DNA of 36,121 bases from positions 1 to 36,121 of the forward strand of contig MDYQ01000226.1 in the NCBI GenBank assembly GCA_003024175.1, given 5' to 3'. How positions within the stretch are numbered: the stretch's first letter is position 1; each line of letters starts with the position of its first letter. This DNA comes from Planoprotostelium fungivorum. Its lineage: Eukaryota > Evosea > Variosea > Cavosteliida > Cavosteliaceae. The notes beneath the pieces were generated by a model. It was not told the origin of the DNA and ran no database searches. It was given only the letters and a program-made list of their open reading frames with translations. Shown piece after piece: positions 9,573-20,180 of the stretch. The translations under genes and the position numbers were made by a program.

Positions 9573-10842
9573 ATGAGACACGAAAGACTAAAAGCTACCA
9601 TAGAAGAAATCAGGTATCCTTCGGCTGAGGTCAATCGACTGTGCAGAAGCGACACCCAAGTGAATTCAATTCTCCGTTCATCTCGCAAACTAGGCACTCT
9701 CTGACTGCCTCGTAGATACGTTGAATTATATACAGAAGAAGGAAGACATTTCATGAGTATAGAGGACAAGGTGGGACTTTGTAGCCGCTGCAGTATTTAG
9801 GTCTATATCAGATATCGATCCTTCCCTTCCCTAATTCAAGCGAGCGCAAAGTGTATTTCTGACGACGACGTCGCAGGCATGGATGGATGCACTCCAGAGT
9901 CACGGAGTCACAGACGTGAACCAGACAGAGTGGAAGACGATCGAATGACAGCTCTCTGTCGTCATCACGAAAATAGTTGATGATGGTGAGAGATACGTTG
10001 GGACATTGAATTTGAGGGGACAGAGACACGGACAAGGAAAATTCGTATGGAGAACAGGAGATCACTATGAGGGAGAGTTCAAAAATGACCTGCAACACGG
10101 ACGTGGTATCTACACTTGGTCAGATGGCTCAGTGTACAATGGATAATGGTTAGGCGATGAGATGTGCGGGGAAGGAAAGAATGATTCTAAAAGCACACGT
10201 CTCATCTGTTTAGGTACATACACGTGGGCTTACAACGGAGAGCGATACGAGGGAGAGTTCAGAGAGGACAAGATACACGGTCAAGGCACTTTCTTCTATG
10301 ACAACGGAGAGAGATACGAGGGAGAGTATAGAGATGGCAAGAGACACGGTCAAGGCACTCTCTTCTTTCCCAGCGGAAATCGATACGAGGGAGAGTATAG
10401 AGAGAACAAGAGACACGGTCGAGGCACTCATTTCCATGCCAACGGAAATCGATACGAGGGAGAGTTCAGAGAGAACAAGAGACACGGTCAAGGCACCATC
10501 TTCTATGCCAACGGAAAGCGATACGAAGGAGAGTTTAAAGAGGGGAAGAAACACGGTCAAGGCACTTATTTCTATCCCAACGGAGATATCTACACTGCAA
10601 CATTACAGACGAAAGAGAAGACGATAGAGGGAGTGTTTTTCTGCGAGGAAAGGTTTGTTGTTGAACAGGTGAGATGACATCGCGGTGTGTGATTGCATCT
10701 GAAGAGGCAACAGCTTGTGGAGATAGAAACTACGTGGTCACCACCTGCAGAAAAGAGAGAGACAAAGATAAGCATCCATACGAAGATGTCAGACCCGGTC
10801 TACAACTTTCGACCGAAAAATGGGTTCAAGTTTATCACTTGA
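9573..10842 (+). CDS. MORN-repeat protein
   Basis: MORN repeats (YEGEFxxxKxHGxGxxx) bind membranes, phosphoinositides or cytoskeletal partners. About seven repeats are visible: GERYVGTLNLRGQRHGQGKF (about 9990-10050), GDHYEGEFKNDLQHGRG, then GERYEGEFREDKIHGQG, GERYEGEYRDGKRHGQG, NRYEGEYRENKRHGRG, NRYEGEFRENKRHGQG and KRYEGEFKEGKKHGQG, up to about 10590. The last exon joins in phase 0 after a CAG at 10722 and reads to TGA at 10840-10842. One MORN-like unit at 10106-10213 contains an in-frame TAA but is flanked by GT and TAG in matching phase, so it is probably an intron (see findings). The N-terminal exons (9573-9970) are poorly resolved; the start at 9573 (MRHERLKATIEEI) is a guess, and ACCATGG at 9560 is an alternative. 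It converges on the FSP1-like gene. Confidence 0.75.
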
Positions 10843-10944
10843 TGAAGCAGGATGAGATAAAGAATGTAACGATGTGATCATCCGTTCGATCCACTTTCAT
10901 TTGTGCGATTGCTCAGCTGTCCTCGATTCTCACTCTTCATCTTC

Positions 10945-12833
10945 TAAACCACATGTACGTGTCTTCTCTTCCCGTTGTGCTGAAACGAAGGTGCCCAGAA
11001 TCTGGCCATCTCTCTGTACTCTACAAATTCTTTCATGAGGGCGGGTAGCAGCCCGGTCAACGTAAACTGTCTGTACGTCAAGATTCCGTCGAATTTTCCA
11101 AGGGAGATCAGCATGGGCAGGGACTTGGCAGTGTACGCTCGTAACGGTCTCTTGCTCTCGATGGCCTGGTGTATACGTGAGTACGGTACGTACGCCTCCG
11201 TGGACTCACTCTGATATTGTGAGCGACGATTTGAGCGTGTTTCCCTGCGCTCTGTGATAGTTTCTCTACTTCGTTCGGGACAGCAGCAACATCTCCCACG
11301 GCAAATACGTTCTCACTTCCTTCCATTTGAAAGAAAGAGTTGACCTGCACATCACATCAGCGATCATCATCGCATGCCCGATAGATGTCTCACTCTTATG
11401 AGTCCATTCTCCTCTACATGCCGTGACAGTGTCGTGTTGCATAAGAATTCCGTGTTGGGAAGGTTACCCGTGGCAACGAAGGCAAGCTGAGCGTCTATTT
11501 TTAGACCTCCTTTTGTTTCGAAACCACGATCAGTCCTCGATATGATGCGATCTCTCAGGATGAGACGGACGGCTTGATGTCTGAACCAGTTTTCGGTGTA
11601 TCGAATCGCTCTGTGTGATGTGAGTGGATCTTGGATTGATTTGATGATGTGCCGGTTGATGTCGATCTGATGGTGATATTGATTGGATGACGGGATGGAT
11701 GAGATGATGATGGATGAGATGATGATGGATGAGATGATGATGGATGAGCTGAGATGATGATGAGAATGGATCTCATGGATAGATACTTTGTGTACTCTAT
11801 AAAACCGGTATTTGATGCTCATATGATGTGTGACGAACTCCATGATGAACATGACGATGCACATGATGATGAACATGACGATGCTCATGATGATGAACAT
11901 GACGATGCTCAACATGATCAGTCACCTGTCTGGAGAGCGAGGCATCAATTTTGGTCCAGATTGTACCAAGGTGATGATTTTTCTTGGAAAAGTCTCTGCC
12001 AGCTCTGCCGCTAGCTCCACGCCCACAATTCCTCCACCGATCACAACGATCGAATTGGCTCTCTCCGTCTGTTTGAAATTTGAATTTTGTTCTTCCCGCC
12101 AAAATGTTCACCTCGTGGGAGTGATGATGCAAGTTGTGAGCTCTGGCAGATAGAATTGATGGGAACTTTACGGAGTCTCCCTCGTTCTCTGCGGCGATTT
12201 GTTTCGCAGCCAGCAGTGGAATGCTGTTCGGGTCCACGTATCTATTTCTCATCATCATCCAATCATCTTGTCGTGCATCACCTCGCTCCTGTTGCGATGA
12301 CAAGATAATCGAAGTCGTATCGTATCCCCGATACGACAACACCATTGTGATCAGCAGATGTGGCGCTGTCGTTAATGATGTCCGTGCTTCGCAGAAATTG
12401 ATCATATCGGACTTGGACTTTGTTGGCATGATCAGGGTCCACCAACGTCCTGAAGTGTATTGAATTTCGTGCGATGGGTTCATGTCGATGTGGATGATAG
12501 ATATCGATTGGCAACAACATGTACCTCAGTTTACTCGGGAGAAATTCGAAGCTGTTTTTGGGGTCGATCAGCGTGACTTGAAAATCGTGTTCTAAATCAG
12601 ACGCGACGATCGTCCCAGCGTGTCCCCCACCGATAATGATCACTCTCTTCTTGTGACTCTGTCACATCGTCAGGGTACAACGAGAGGAATAAACGCACCG
12701 AATAGCTGAGCAGTCGTAATCGAAGGATGGATTCTAAGATAAAGACGATCCATCTCCAAAAGATGAAAGTCACACGAAGGGCGAGGTGATAGAGGACAAA
12801 CAGCCAAGAGAGAACAGTCGTTCCCGGACTCAT
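10945..12833 (-). CDS. FSP1/AIFM2-like FAD-dependent oxidoreductase with N-terminal membrane anchor
   Basis: The family reduces quinones with NAD(P)H; FSP1/AIFM2 protects membranes from lipid peroxidation. Seven exons join cleanly. Exon 1 (ATG at 12831-12833) encodes a hydrophobic helix (TVLSWLFVLYHLALRVTFIF and onward), followed by a 45-nt GTGCGT intron in phase 0. Then come the FAD-binding VIIIGGGHAG, the FSP1-type NSFEFLPSKLRYML, and DYLVIATGA. Exon 4 carries the NAD(P)H-binding SIVVIGGGIVGVELAAELA. Exon 5 has FVATGNLPNTEFL. Exon 6 has VNSFFQMEGSENVFAVGDVA, the second FAD motif. The last exon ends HNGKRRHVHVV and TAG 10945-10947. Length is about 450 residues, longer than human FSP1 because of the anchor. 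Human FSP1 is instead N-myristoylated. The fourth intron (11611-11925) is unusually long and repeat-filled. Confidence 0.88.
11698..11755 (+). repeat. Tandem 15-nt repeat in intron
   Basis: Three and a half near-perfect units of GATGAGATGATGATG, inside the long intron of the FSP1-like gene. Confidence 0.8.
11840..11912 (+). repeat. Tandem 24-nt repeat in intron
   Basis: Three units built on CATGATGATGAACATGACGA followed by TGCT, the first three bases shorter. Same intron as the 15-nt array. On the minus strand it would encode a His-rich stretch if retained. Confidence 0.8.
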
Positions 12834-12986
12834 GCGTTTCGATGATGTGCTTCTTCGGAAAGGTTTACATCAACTACACACGACATTTCACGGTTTAAAT
12901 CCATCACCATCACTCTTATGTAGTCGAATATCATCGTGATGCTTCCATCTGAAGAAGAGAAGACGTTGTTTGTTTCTCCTTTTCAT

Positions 12987-14873
12987 TCAGTAGTCATAGA
13001 CGACCGCATTGCCGTCGTCTCCAGCCGTAACCAGGTAGTTCCCAGTCATCTCTATACATCGCACGGCATGAGCATTTGCACCGAGCCCATAAAGACATTT
13101 CCCCGTCATCAGATCGTGCACGAGACACCAGCCGTTGCCTCCACCAGAGAACACCAACCGGTCCCCCACTTTCAGACTGTAGATGAAGTCTTTGTGATCG
13201 TTCATCTCGTGGACGGGCTCGAAGCTACGACGTGGATCTAAGACCTACCATCATCAGCGAAGGAGCCGTAATCATCGTCCACCTTGATCTTGCGGTCTGC
13301 GCCTGCCGTTACGAGTGTCTGTGTGGAAAGAGAATGTTCTAAACCGTTGACGGCTCCACCGGGGTGCATCGTCGTGTGGAACACACTCTGCCCCGTTCTC
13401 AAGTCCCAAATGTGGATATCACCTTCCTGGCGGGAAATGAGACGATGTAAGACGATGATCTCACCAGTGATCCCGTCACGGCCACATTCTGTTCGTTGAT
13501 GACATCGAGCGCGCTGATCTGCTTTCCATGTCCCTTCAGATTGTATTTACACGTCGATGACTCCAAATCCTGCACTCGTGAGACACCATCTCGCGATTCT
13601 CATACCCAGATGCATGCGTGTCCCCCTCGATCGCCACTGATGACGACATCATCCGACCACTGCAAGTGCATGACTGCTTCTTTGTGACCTTTCAGAACTG
13701 CCGCCGAGCGGTGTGACTTCAGATCCCACACGATGAGCGTCTTGTCATAAGATCCAGATACGGCCAAGCGATCGTAATCTCCTGCTAAAACGCAGGATAT
13801 AGAAGCCCTGTATGATGTTGAGATGGGAGAGGAGGTAGAGACTCACTTGTGACCGAGGAGGTCTTCACATTGAACGAGTCTGGGATTCCACAGACACAGT
13901 TTACTGTCCATACCGCCAGAGATGATGCGGCCGTTGGGAAGGTAATCGACACACGTGACCCACTCGTGGTGACCTGCAATCGCATCACGACAGATCGATC
14001 GTCATCGTCATCACCATATCTGGAGGATGAGATCAGTGAGATGAAAGACGATGCGTGTGAGGCTCACCTCTTGTTGTATAGCTCTCTGACCATCTTGCCC
14101 GTCTGTACATTAAACACCTGAACCCGATAAATCGTGCCGAATCATCACGTCACATCACCTTCAACCCGTGATCAGCACTTCCGATGACACAATCTAATCC
14201 AAATGTGCTCATGCACAGAATCTACAGCCATCATGTCAACATCCCATCATCATCATCGTCTCACGTTGCGATCAGAAGAGTCAAACAAACGTCCGGCATT
14301 ATTGCTGGGTCCACTGAACCACTTGGCCGAGAGAAGGTCGTTGACTTGTTTTCGGCTCTTCCTATAAGCGATACCGTTTACGTCTGTGTAGCTTGGAGGC
14401 TGATCTGGTCGTGGACTCATGTTCCTCTCTAATGAGTTGAGACGCTTGCGAGGTGACACGCGATCCATCGGACTCGATGTGTCCGTCTGTGAGTGTCATG
14501 CGGAGCGGGGTGACGTCTAAAGAGGTCACCTGTAGCGAAGACGATGAGGAGAGTCTCGGGATGGGACGGATGTTGGCTTTCGATGTCTTCGATGAGATCG
14601 CGTCTGTCGGTGGCTTCACTTGAGAATGTCTTACGGTCGGTTTCGGTATTCGCGATGGAAGAGGATTCAACTTTCTGAGAGTTCATGTTGGTTGAGGAAG
14701 ATCTCGTGGACGATGACTCACACGACGGTCGTGACGGTGTCTTCTTTCGGTATCGATTTGTCGGTGGACGTTGATGATGATTTGATACTCTCTTTCCCTC
14801 CAAAAGTTAGATTCGGCTCACTGATGCCTCTCATCACGTCCGTGCTGAATCTGTGAGAATCTACTCCCTCCAT
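12987..14873 (-). CDS. WD40-repeat protein
   Basis: WD40 propellers are protein-binding scaffolds. ATG at 14871-14873 begins MEGVDSHRFSTDVMRGIS, followed by a Ser/Pro-rich, probably disordered region (SRIPKPTVRHSQVKPP; SPRKRLNSLERNMSPRPDQP) and KWFSGPSNNAGRLF. The propeller then runs STFGLDCVIGSADHGLK, VFNVQTGKMVRELYNKR, a 5-nt microexon, GHHEWVTCVDYLPNGRIISG, VLAGDYDRLAVSGSYDKTLI, VLKGHKEAVMHLQWSDDVVI, YNLKGHGKQISALDVI, TTMHPGGAVNGLEHS, and ends in HAVRCIEMTGNYLVTAGDDG and NAVVYDY with TGA 12987-12989. About seven blades. I do not recognise a specific orthologue; no F-box is visible. Introns are about 40-50 nt. It is in tandem with the FSP1-like gene downstream and the p24 gene upstream, all on the minus strand. 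Confidence 0.85.
14015..14019 (-). other. 5-nt microexon in the WD40 gene
   Basis: The minus-strand bases ATATG are preceded by CTCCAG and followed by GTGATG. Joining AAGAG (exon ending at 14068), ATATG, and GTCACCACGAG (exon starting at 13973) gives Lys-Arg-Tyr-Gly-His-His-Glu-Trp. That restores both the reading frame and the GH dipeptide expected before a WD blade. Direct joining of the flanking exons loses the frame. The flanking introns are 48 nt (14020-14067) and 41 nt (13974-14014). Confidence 0.7.
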
Positions 14874-15117
14874 CGTGTCATATCACCTCGGTCTCATAAA
14901 AGAAGATGCATCCTTCGCTTGTGAAGCTGTCTGAGGTCTGGGATACTTTGACTTTAAAAGCTTCAGCTTTGGATTCTCTGAAGCTTGAGCCATGATGAGA
15001 GCATTACCCTCCTGGCCTCTTGACACAAAGTGTGAGCGCGAAATCATCCAGTCTACATTCACATTTTACATTAATAGAACTCATGCCACACATTGAGGTT
15101 TCGATTTTATTCGACGT

Positions 15118-16112
15118 TTAAATCAACTTCTTGGTCTTGAAAAATCTGCGACGGCGTCAGCATCATCGTCATCGATGTCTACGGGTGACATGACGTAGCA
15201 AGATGGATGATGTCTCACCGCTTGAGGTAAAAGAGTTGACCGACACCGAGAGAGATGAGGATGAAAGAGGACAGGATGGTGGCGTATTTGACGCGAGAGT
15301 TGGTGGATTCTGTAATGACATCACGATGTGATCCGATGGAAGCATGAGCGATGTCTCATGCACCGATGACTCACCACTGGTATCACGGTGGTGAGACTCT
15401 AGATCCTTCATGTAGATGAACTCTCTCATCAGTGCAGTGACATCGTCTTCGATCTGAAGATGAATTGTCAGTCGAATGATCAGATCGCGATTCCATCTCA
15501 CTCTGAGCATGTCGACCTCGATGGGCTTCAGATGGTCCTTCTTGGCTAACTCGGCCAGATCACGTCTCTTCTCGTCGGAATCGATGCGAAGGCGAATCTA
15601 TTTCGAAAGACCGTCAATTCGATGGACGTCGAAGAATGGATGAATGTTTCATATGAAATGTCCATTTGTTTCATGGGGTGGAGATGTTCACCTGTCTCTG
15701 TGACTCTTGGTGGTATCTTCCTTCGCGAGCGCTATCGGTGAAGCAGAAGGCGTACTCGATATCATGATCGGGTGCGAAGAAGGAAAAGCCTCCCTCTCCC
15801 TGAACGTCGAGATTCTGGTAAACGATGGCGTTGTTCGCTCCCAAGATCTATGCTCCCTTAGCGACTCACGCAATCGAACGATTTAATCCATTCATCCATT
15901 AACAGATGTAAATATTGATAACTCACTCTAAAGGTGAGCTTCAAATCACCACTGTGGGGAGGCGATATTTCTACGGTTCCCTTCACTTTCGTCTTTGGCT
16001 TGAACTCCTCTCTGAGGCATTTTTCGGTGTTGGGTCTAACGTTGAAAGAGATGGCTGCAACATGAGACAGACACACGACCAGAAGGACGGCGACCAATGA
16101 GAGTCGGTTCAT
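15118..16112 (-). CDS. p24/TMED (emp24/gp25L) cargo receptor
   Basis: p24 proteins cycle between ER and Golgi in COPI/COPII vesicles and select cargo. ATG at 16110-16112 starts a clear signal peptide (MNRLSLVAVLLVVCLSHVAA). The GOLD domain follows: ISFNVRPNTEKCLREEF, VEISPPHSGDLKLTFR, an 84-nt intron, then ILGANNAIVYQNLDVQGEGG, FSFFAPDHDIEYAFCF. Both GOLD cysteines (EKCL and AFCF) are present. A helical region (VTALMREFIYMKDLESHH) leads into the membrane helix YATILSSFILISLGVGQLFY and the tail LKRFFKTKKLI, TAA 15118-15120. The tail contains the FF and KK signals for COPII and COPI binding, which appear only after removing the intron between CTCAAGCG and ATTTTTCAAG. Five or six introns. Most like the TMED10/p24-delta type. 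Confidence 0.93.
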
Positions 16113-16215
16113 AGTTTCAGGTTGGATATGATTCTGATTCCACACATCGCGTCGTCAGCAATAAATTCGAAATAATATCAAAATAAACCGATTTTCACAC
16201 ATCACATCATCCTCT

Positions 16216-17874
16216 TTACTTTCCAATGCTGATGAGATCATCGTGTGCATAGATCTTCCAGGTCGTGTCGTAGCTGGCGGCGGCGATCTTGTCTATCGTC
16301 TTTGTGAAATCCACCGAGAGAACCTTGCTCGCCCCAGATAGCGTCTTGATGTGTGAAAAATCTCTCGTCAACCACATCTTGATCGTCTGATCGATCGAGC
16401 AGGTCACCATCACATCCTCCGTCGGATGATACTTGACCTGCGTCACAGAGTTGGTGTGAGCGGGGACGGTATACATTGTCCTCCTCTTTCTCAAGTCCCA
16501 GATGCGAACGGTGTTGTCATCTGATGCAGATGCAAACTGGTAGCCGTTCGAGGAGAAGTCGATGGACAAGATGCGGCTCGAATGGCCTCTAAAGACATAG
16601 ACAGATTTTCCAGCTCTGATGTCCCAGACTCGACCGATCTTGTCTTCACCGCCAGAGGCAGCGAGTGAGCCGTCTGGATGGAAGGCGATGTCGCGAACGG
16701 AGCGGCTGTGACCCTCTTGATCGAGCAGCTCCTTGTGTGTCTCTACGTCCCAGAGCTTCCATGAGAGGTCGGCGGAGGCGGAGGCGAGGAATCGGCCGCT
16801 GGGGTGGAAACAGACGCGGTTGACTCGGTCGGTGTGACCTGAGAGGGATCAGATGAGATCTCATCATGCACCGCGATGATGCACGAATATGTCTCGTTGT
16901 AGATATGTAAATAAATTATAAAAAAGTGATTTAAACCCGATTTCACCTCTCAATACGGCTAGAGGTGATCCCGCTGTGGGAGACCACAGCATAGCCGTCT
17001 TATCTGCACTGGCTGACGCCAACAGGTTCCCCGTCTCTTGATAGACGATACACTTGGCTTGGTCTGTGTGACCTCGAAGCTGTTGGACCATCTCTCCATT
17101 CTCCACGTTCCATATCTTGCAGAGTCCCGTCCATGAGCTAGTGGCCAAGTTCTTTCCATCAGGAGAGAAGGAGACGTAAGCGAGAGGTCGTTCATCACCG
17201 ACGACGCTGGAAACTGCACCAAACGAAGAGAATCTGAGATGGGATCAGATGATGGATGGATGGAGGTGGAGAGACTCACTTGTTTTCGAATTCTTTCCTC
17301 AAGACGGTGTCGGTCTTGTAAGATGAAGTGACGAGAGAATCGACGTCCATCACGGAAGAGTCTTCGGTCTTGATGACAGTCTGATGGTTCATCAGATGTC
17401 GTCGATCCAATCACACCTCACTCCATCTTCGGCTTTGACTTCTTTCGTCAACTTCTCCCTCTCATCCCAATACTTTTCTTCTTCTTCTCTCTTCCTCTTT
17501 GAAACTTCGATTCTAGCTCTGCTTCTCGGTAATGAATACTTGACCATGAAGACTCTGGCTGCACGTAATGCGGGTGTTCCTTCTGTGTGGAAGAGCTCGT
17601 TGTTGGATTCGTATCCGTATTGAGACGAGAGGGAGACACCACTGTCTTCTAATCCTCTGGAAAGGAGGAGCAGGCGGTATCGATCTCTTCGCTCGGGTGG
17701 TCTCTCTCCAAAGAGGATGATGGGCTCCCCTAACTCGCGAAGACGAAATTGGATGGTCCTATCGTCAGTAGGCAGGTTCATAGACCTTCCCTTCTTTCTC
17801 GACTCATAATCATTCAGAAGAGCCTGATGTTGCCTCTGATTCTCTAAGGTCTTCTCTGAGAAGCCACCGTCCAT
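16216..17874 (-). CDS. PRPF4: U4/U6 snRNP protein PRPF4 (Prp4)
   Basis: Core protein of the U4/U6 di-snRNP needed for spliceosome assembly. The N-terminal splicing-factor motif reads LPTDDRTIQFRLRELGEPII then LFGERPPERRDRYRLLLL, matching the Prp4 SFM domain. After YSLPRSRARIEVSKRKREEE comes a linker split by two introns, then seven WD40 blades: LATSSWTGLCKIWNVENGEM, LRGHTDQAKCIVYQETGNLL, GHTDRVNRVCFHPSGRFLA, GHSRSVRDIAFHPDGSLAAS, RGHSSRILSIDFSSNGYQFA, VPAHTNSVTQVKYHPTEDVM, and a last blade ending HDDLISIGK with TAA 16216-16218. I choose the ATG at 17872-17874 (MDGGFSEKTLENQ); the frame is open 26 codons farther up but has no ATG there. The RUS-family ATG lies 83 bases away on the other strand. 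Confidence 0.93.
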
Positions 17875-17957
17875 CTCTTCTTGTGTTTGTGGTAAAATGT
17901 GATAGATGAGATCACATCTGGTCAGAATTTTCTTGACATCTTTCGCACACAACTTGC
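17875..17957. promoter_or_regulatory. Shared divergent promoter, PRPF4 / RUS-family gene
   Basis: 83 bases between divergent start codons. It must hold both promoters and both 5' leaders. I see no recognisable factor site; an AT-rich stretch lies at 17890-17905. Confidence 0.4.
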
Positions 17958-19878
17958 ATGTCCACCAACAACATGAGCGACAAGAAAGAACGTGTCTTGT
18001 CTGAAGAGTGGGGAAACACTGGGAAGGTAACCAAGTACAGTCTCACGCGCGATCATTTTCGATCGACGTCCGACGTCAGACCATTCTGGAACAGTGGCAC
18101 ATCGTTCTTGTCTGATTTCCTTCGTCAGGCCTTCCTACCTGAAGGATATCCCCACACAGTGTCATCCGATTATCTCGAGTATCAAAAATGGGACAGTCTA
18201 CAAGCTCTATGCTCATCCATCACCGGTCTTTTATCGACTCAGGCCGTTCTCAAAGGGGGTGAATCTGTGACGACACGTCACATGACTGAACCTGTTAGTT
18301 GGAGTTGGAGACGCAAATGCGACCGCAGCGGCCGCCGTTCTACAGGTGATCACGAAGAATCTAACATCATCGCGATCTCATCCAATCAACAGTGGGTCAT
18401 TCGTGATGGAACCGGAAGATTCGGACAGTGAGCCCATCAATTCCCTCCATCCGTCCCCGTCATCGTCCTTCACTCCATCTCCATTTCGATCGCATCCATC
18501 TCATTCTCCCTGCAGCATCTTCTTCGCTTGGTCACAAGGCAACGACCTCGACTCGAATTCGAAATTCTGGAGGCTCATGGCCGATGTGTTGAACGACGCC
18601 GCCCTCGCTTTAGAGGTCATTTCACCCAACTTTCCAAACTTGTTCGTGTTGATCATATCCACGGCGAGTCTCTTCCGCGCGGCTGTCGGTGTTGCCGGAG
18701 GAGCTACAAGGTGAAGAGGTTAACGATGATCGTGATGCTCCACGGTGATGATTTTTCATCACGATCACGATCACATTGGTTCTTGTTGAAGAAATATAGG
18801 GCGGCGATACGACAACATCAGAGTCGGTCCGGTAATATGGCAGATGTCTCTGCAAAAGATGGAAGTCAAGAGGTGAGACTTCTGTATCATCATCGCCAAG
18901 ATCTATACACCAGCACATCACATATATGATCTCAACTCTTTCGTATGTCATTATTCCACCATCATCACGATCACACAACGATCTCTATCATGATCACACA
19001 ATGATCTTCATGCGATCACCCGATCACCTTTTTCATCGCGATCGTGATCGCCACCTCACTTCCACAGACTGCAACCGGACTCATCGGCATGGTCCTAGGC
19101 TTTTTCCTCGCCAGCAGCAGTCTCATGGAAGACCCCACCTCTATAGCTCTACTCTTCATCCTCTTCTCTGTCTTGCACATCTGGTCCAATTATCTCGCAG
19201 TCATCGCCGTTGTATTCGATACGCTCAACCGCCAGCGTTTCTATCTATTGATGAAGAGGATTGAGAGAGGAGATACGAAATACATCAGCCCGGAAGACAT
19301 TGCCAAGGTGGAGAGTGTGTGGCTGCCCGATCGAGGCAGGATGAAGGTTATTTTGGGTGAGTCGAGAGGAGAAGGAAGAGAAGAGTGAAAGATGATAGGG
19401 TCGAACTTTTCTGCACTAAAGTGTTCGCCAAGGGAGATCGGTGAGTTCGAGTTTGTGTCACGAGTTGATCGTTTGCAGAGGAATTGTTGAATTTGTATTC
19501 GAAAGAGAGGTACTTGCTGCATTACGATGGAAGAAGCGTTCACGTCATATTGGAGAAGAATGTTGATCACAATGATGTGAGTCATCACATCAGGATCATC
19601 GTGTGATCATCACATGATGACATCACGTGCAGATCATCAAGGCATACCACCACGCGTGCATTGTAGAACGTCTATCGAAAGAGAGTCGACACGTTGACCT
19701 CAGAGCTGCTTATGCGACGGCCAGCAGTAATTTTGAGAGGACAATGAATCTATTGGACTCACACGGTGAGCACGTGAAGAGAGAATGAAGACTGAACGGT
19801 GAGAAAGGATGGAACGTGAAAGAGAGTCATCTATTGTGTCCCGAGCAGTGGAGAGCTACTTGGATAAAGGAAGAATAA
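17958..19878 (+). CDS. RUS family (DUF647 / ROOT UVB SENSITIVE) membrane protein
   Basis: The family is widespread in eukaryotes (plant RUS1-6, animal RUSF1); its molecular role is still poorly defined. ATG 17958 begins MSTNNMSDKKERVLSEEWG. Signature blocks in order: LSDFLRQAFLPEGYPHTVSS, YLEYQKWDSLQALCSSITGL, LSTQAVLKG, VGVGDANATAAAAVLQ, WVIRDGTGRFG, IFFAWSQGNDLDSNSKFWRL, MADVLNDAALALEVISPNFP, FRAAVGVAGGATR, TATGLIGMVLGFFLASSS. These are the standard DUF647 order and spacing. Two or three hydrophobic segments (LFVLIISTASLF; LIGMVLGFFLASS; LLFILFSVLHIWSNYLAVIA) suggest membrane insertion. The C-terminal exons read YLLHYDGRSVHVILEKNVDH and end CPEQWRATWIKEE, TAA 19876-19878. Eight introns all join in phase; about 410 residues. 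Confidence 0.92.
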
Positions 19879-20180
19879 ATCGAGTTCATTCTACAGGAGA
19901 TTTTATCTGTCCATCGATCGGGAACCATTCATCGTTCTCTTCGCTTCTAATCTCATGTGCGCCCTCTGAAGAGCCGTCATCTTCTTATTGTTTCTCTGTC
20001 GTTCAGTCAATTCGACATCACTTCTACAATCACTTCACCTCTTTCTTTGTCGTATTCAGAGATTCATCTTCTGCCATCTCTCCCATAGTGCACAACCGCG
20101 CAGAGGGTGGTGGCATCATGGCTGAGGTATTCGAATGTCTAAATTGTCGTCAGGTCATCGCGCACGCGACGCATGCGATC

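Larger units (their letters stand above)
11611..11925 (-). other. Long repeat-filled intron of the FSP1-like gene
   Basis: Donor follows SPDR-coding CCAGACAG at 11926; acceptor CACACAG precedes the exon beginning at 11610, which completes codon AG|A. Both flanking exons align with the family across this junction. At about 315 bases it is several times longer than most introns in the window. It contains two different tandem arrays, listed separately. Confidence 0.75.

Noticed and set aside
9340-9581. Short ORFs on both strands between GCP and MORN
   Set aside because: No domain, no splice-consistent neighbours, and not clearly part of either flanking gene.
10144-10146. Genetic code change with TAA/TAG read as glutamine
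   Set aside because: TAA, TAG and TGA all end well-conserved proteins here (p24, PPR, GCP, FSP1-like, WD40), and each in-frame stop can be removed by a phase-compatible intron. Kept only as a minor alternative.
10210-10560. 116-codon - strand ORF with internal repeats
   Set aside because: Antisense of the MORN repeats.
11695-11912. Possible CRISPR array or satellite
   Set aside because: Units are directly adjacent with no unique spacers, and the host is a eukaryote; these are intronic minisatellites.
11797-12483. 228-codon - strand ORF with a His-rich end
   Set aside because: It runs through two introns of the FSP1-like gene; the family alignment needs exons in another frame on either side.
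17875-17952. PRPF4 start at a TTG at 17952
   Set aside because: No ATG in that extension; the first in-frame ATG at 17874 suits the family N-terminus.
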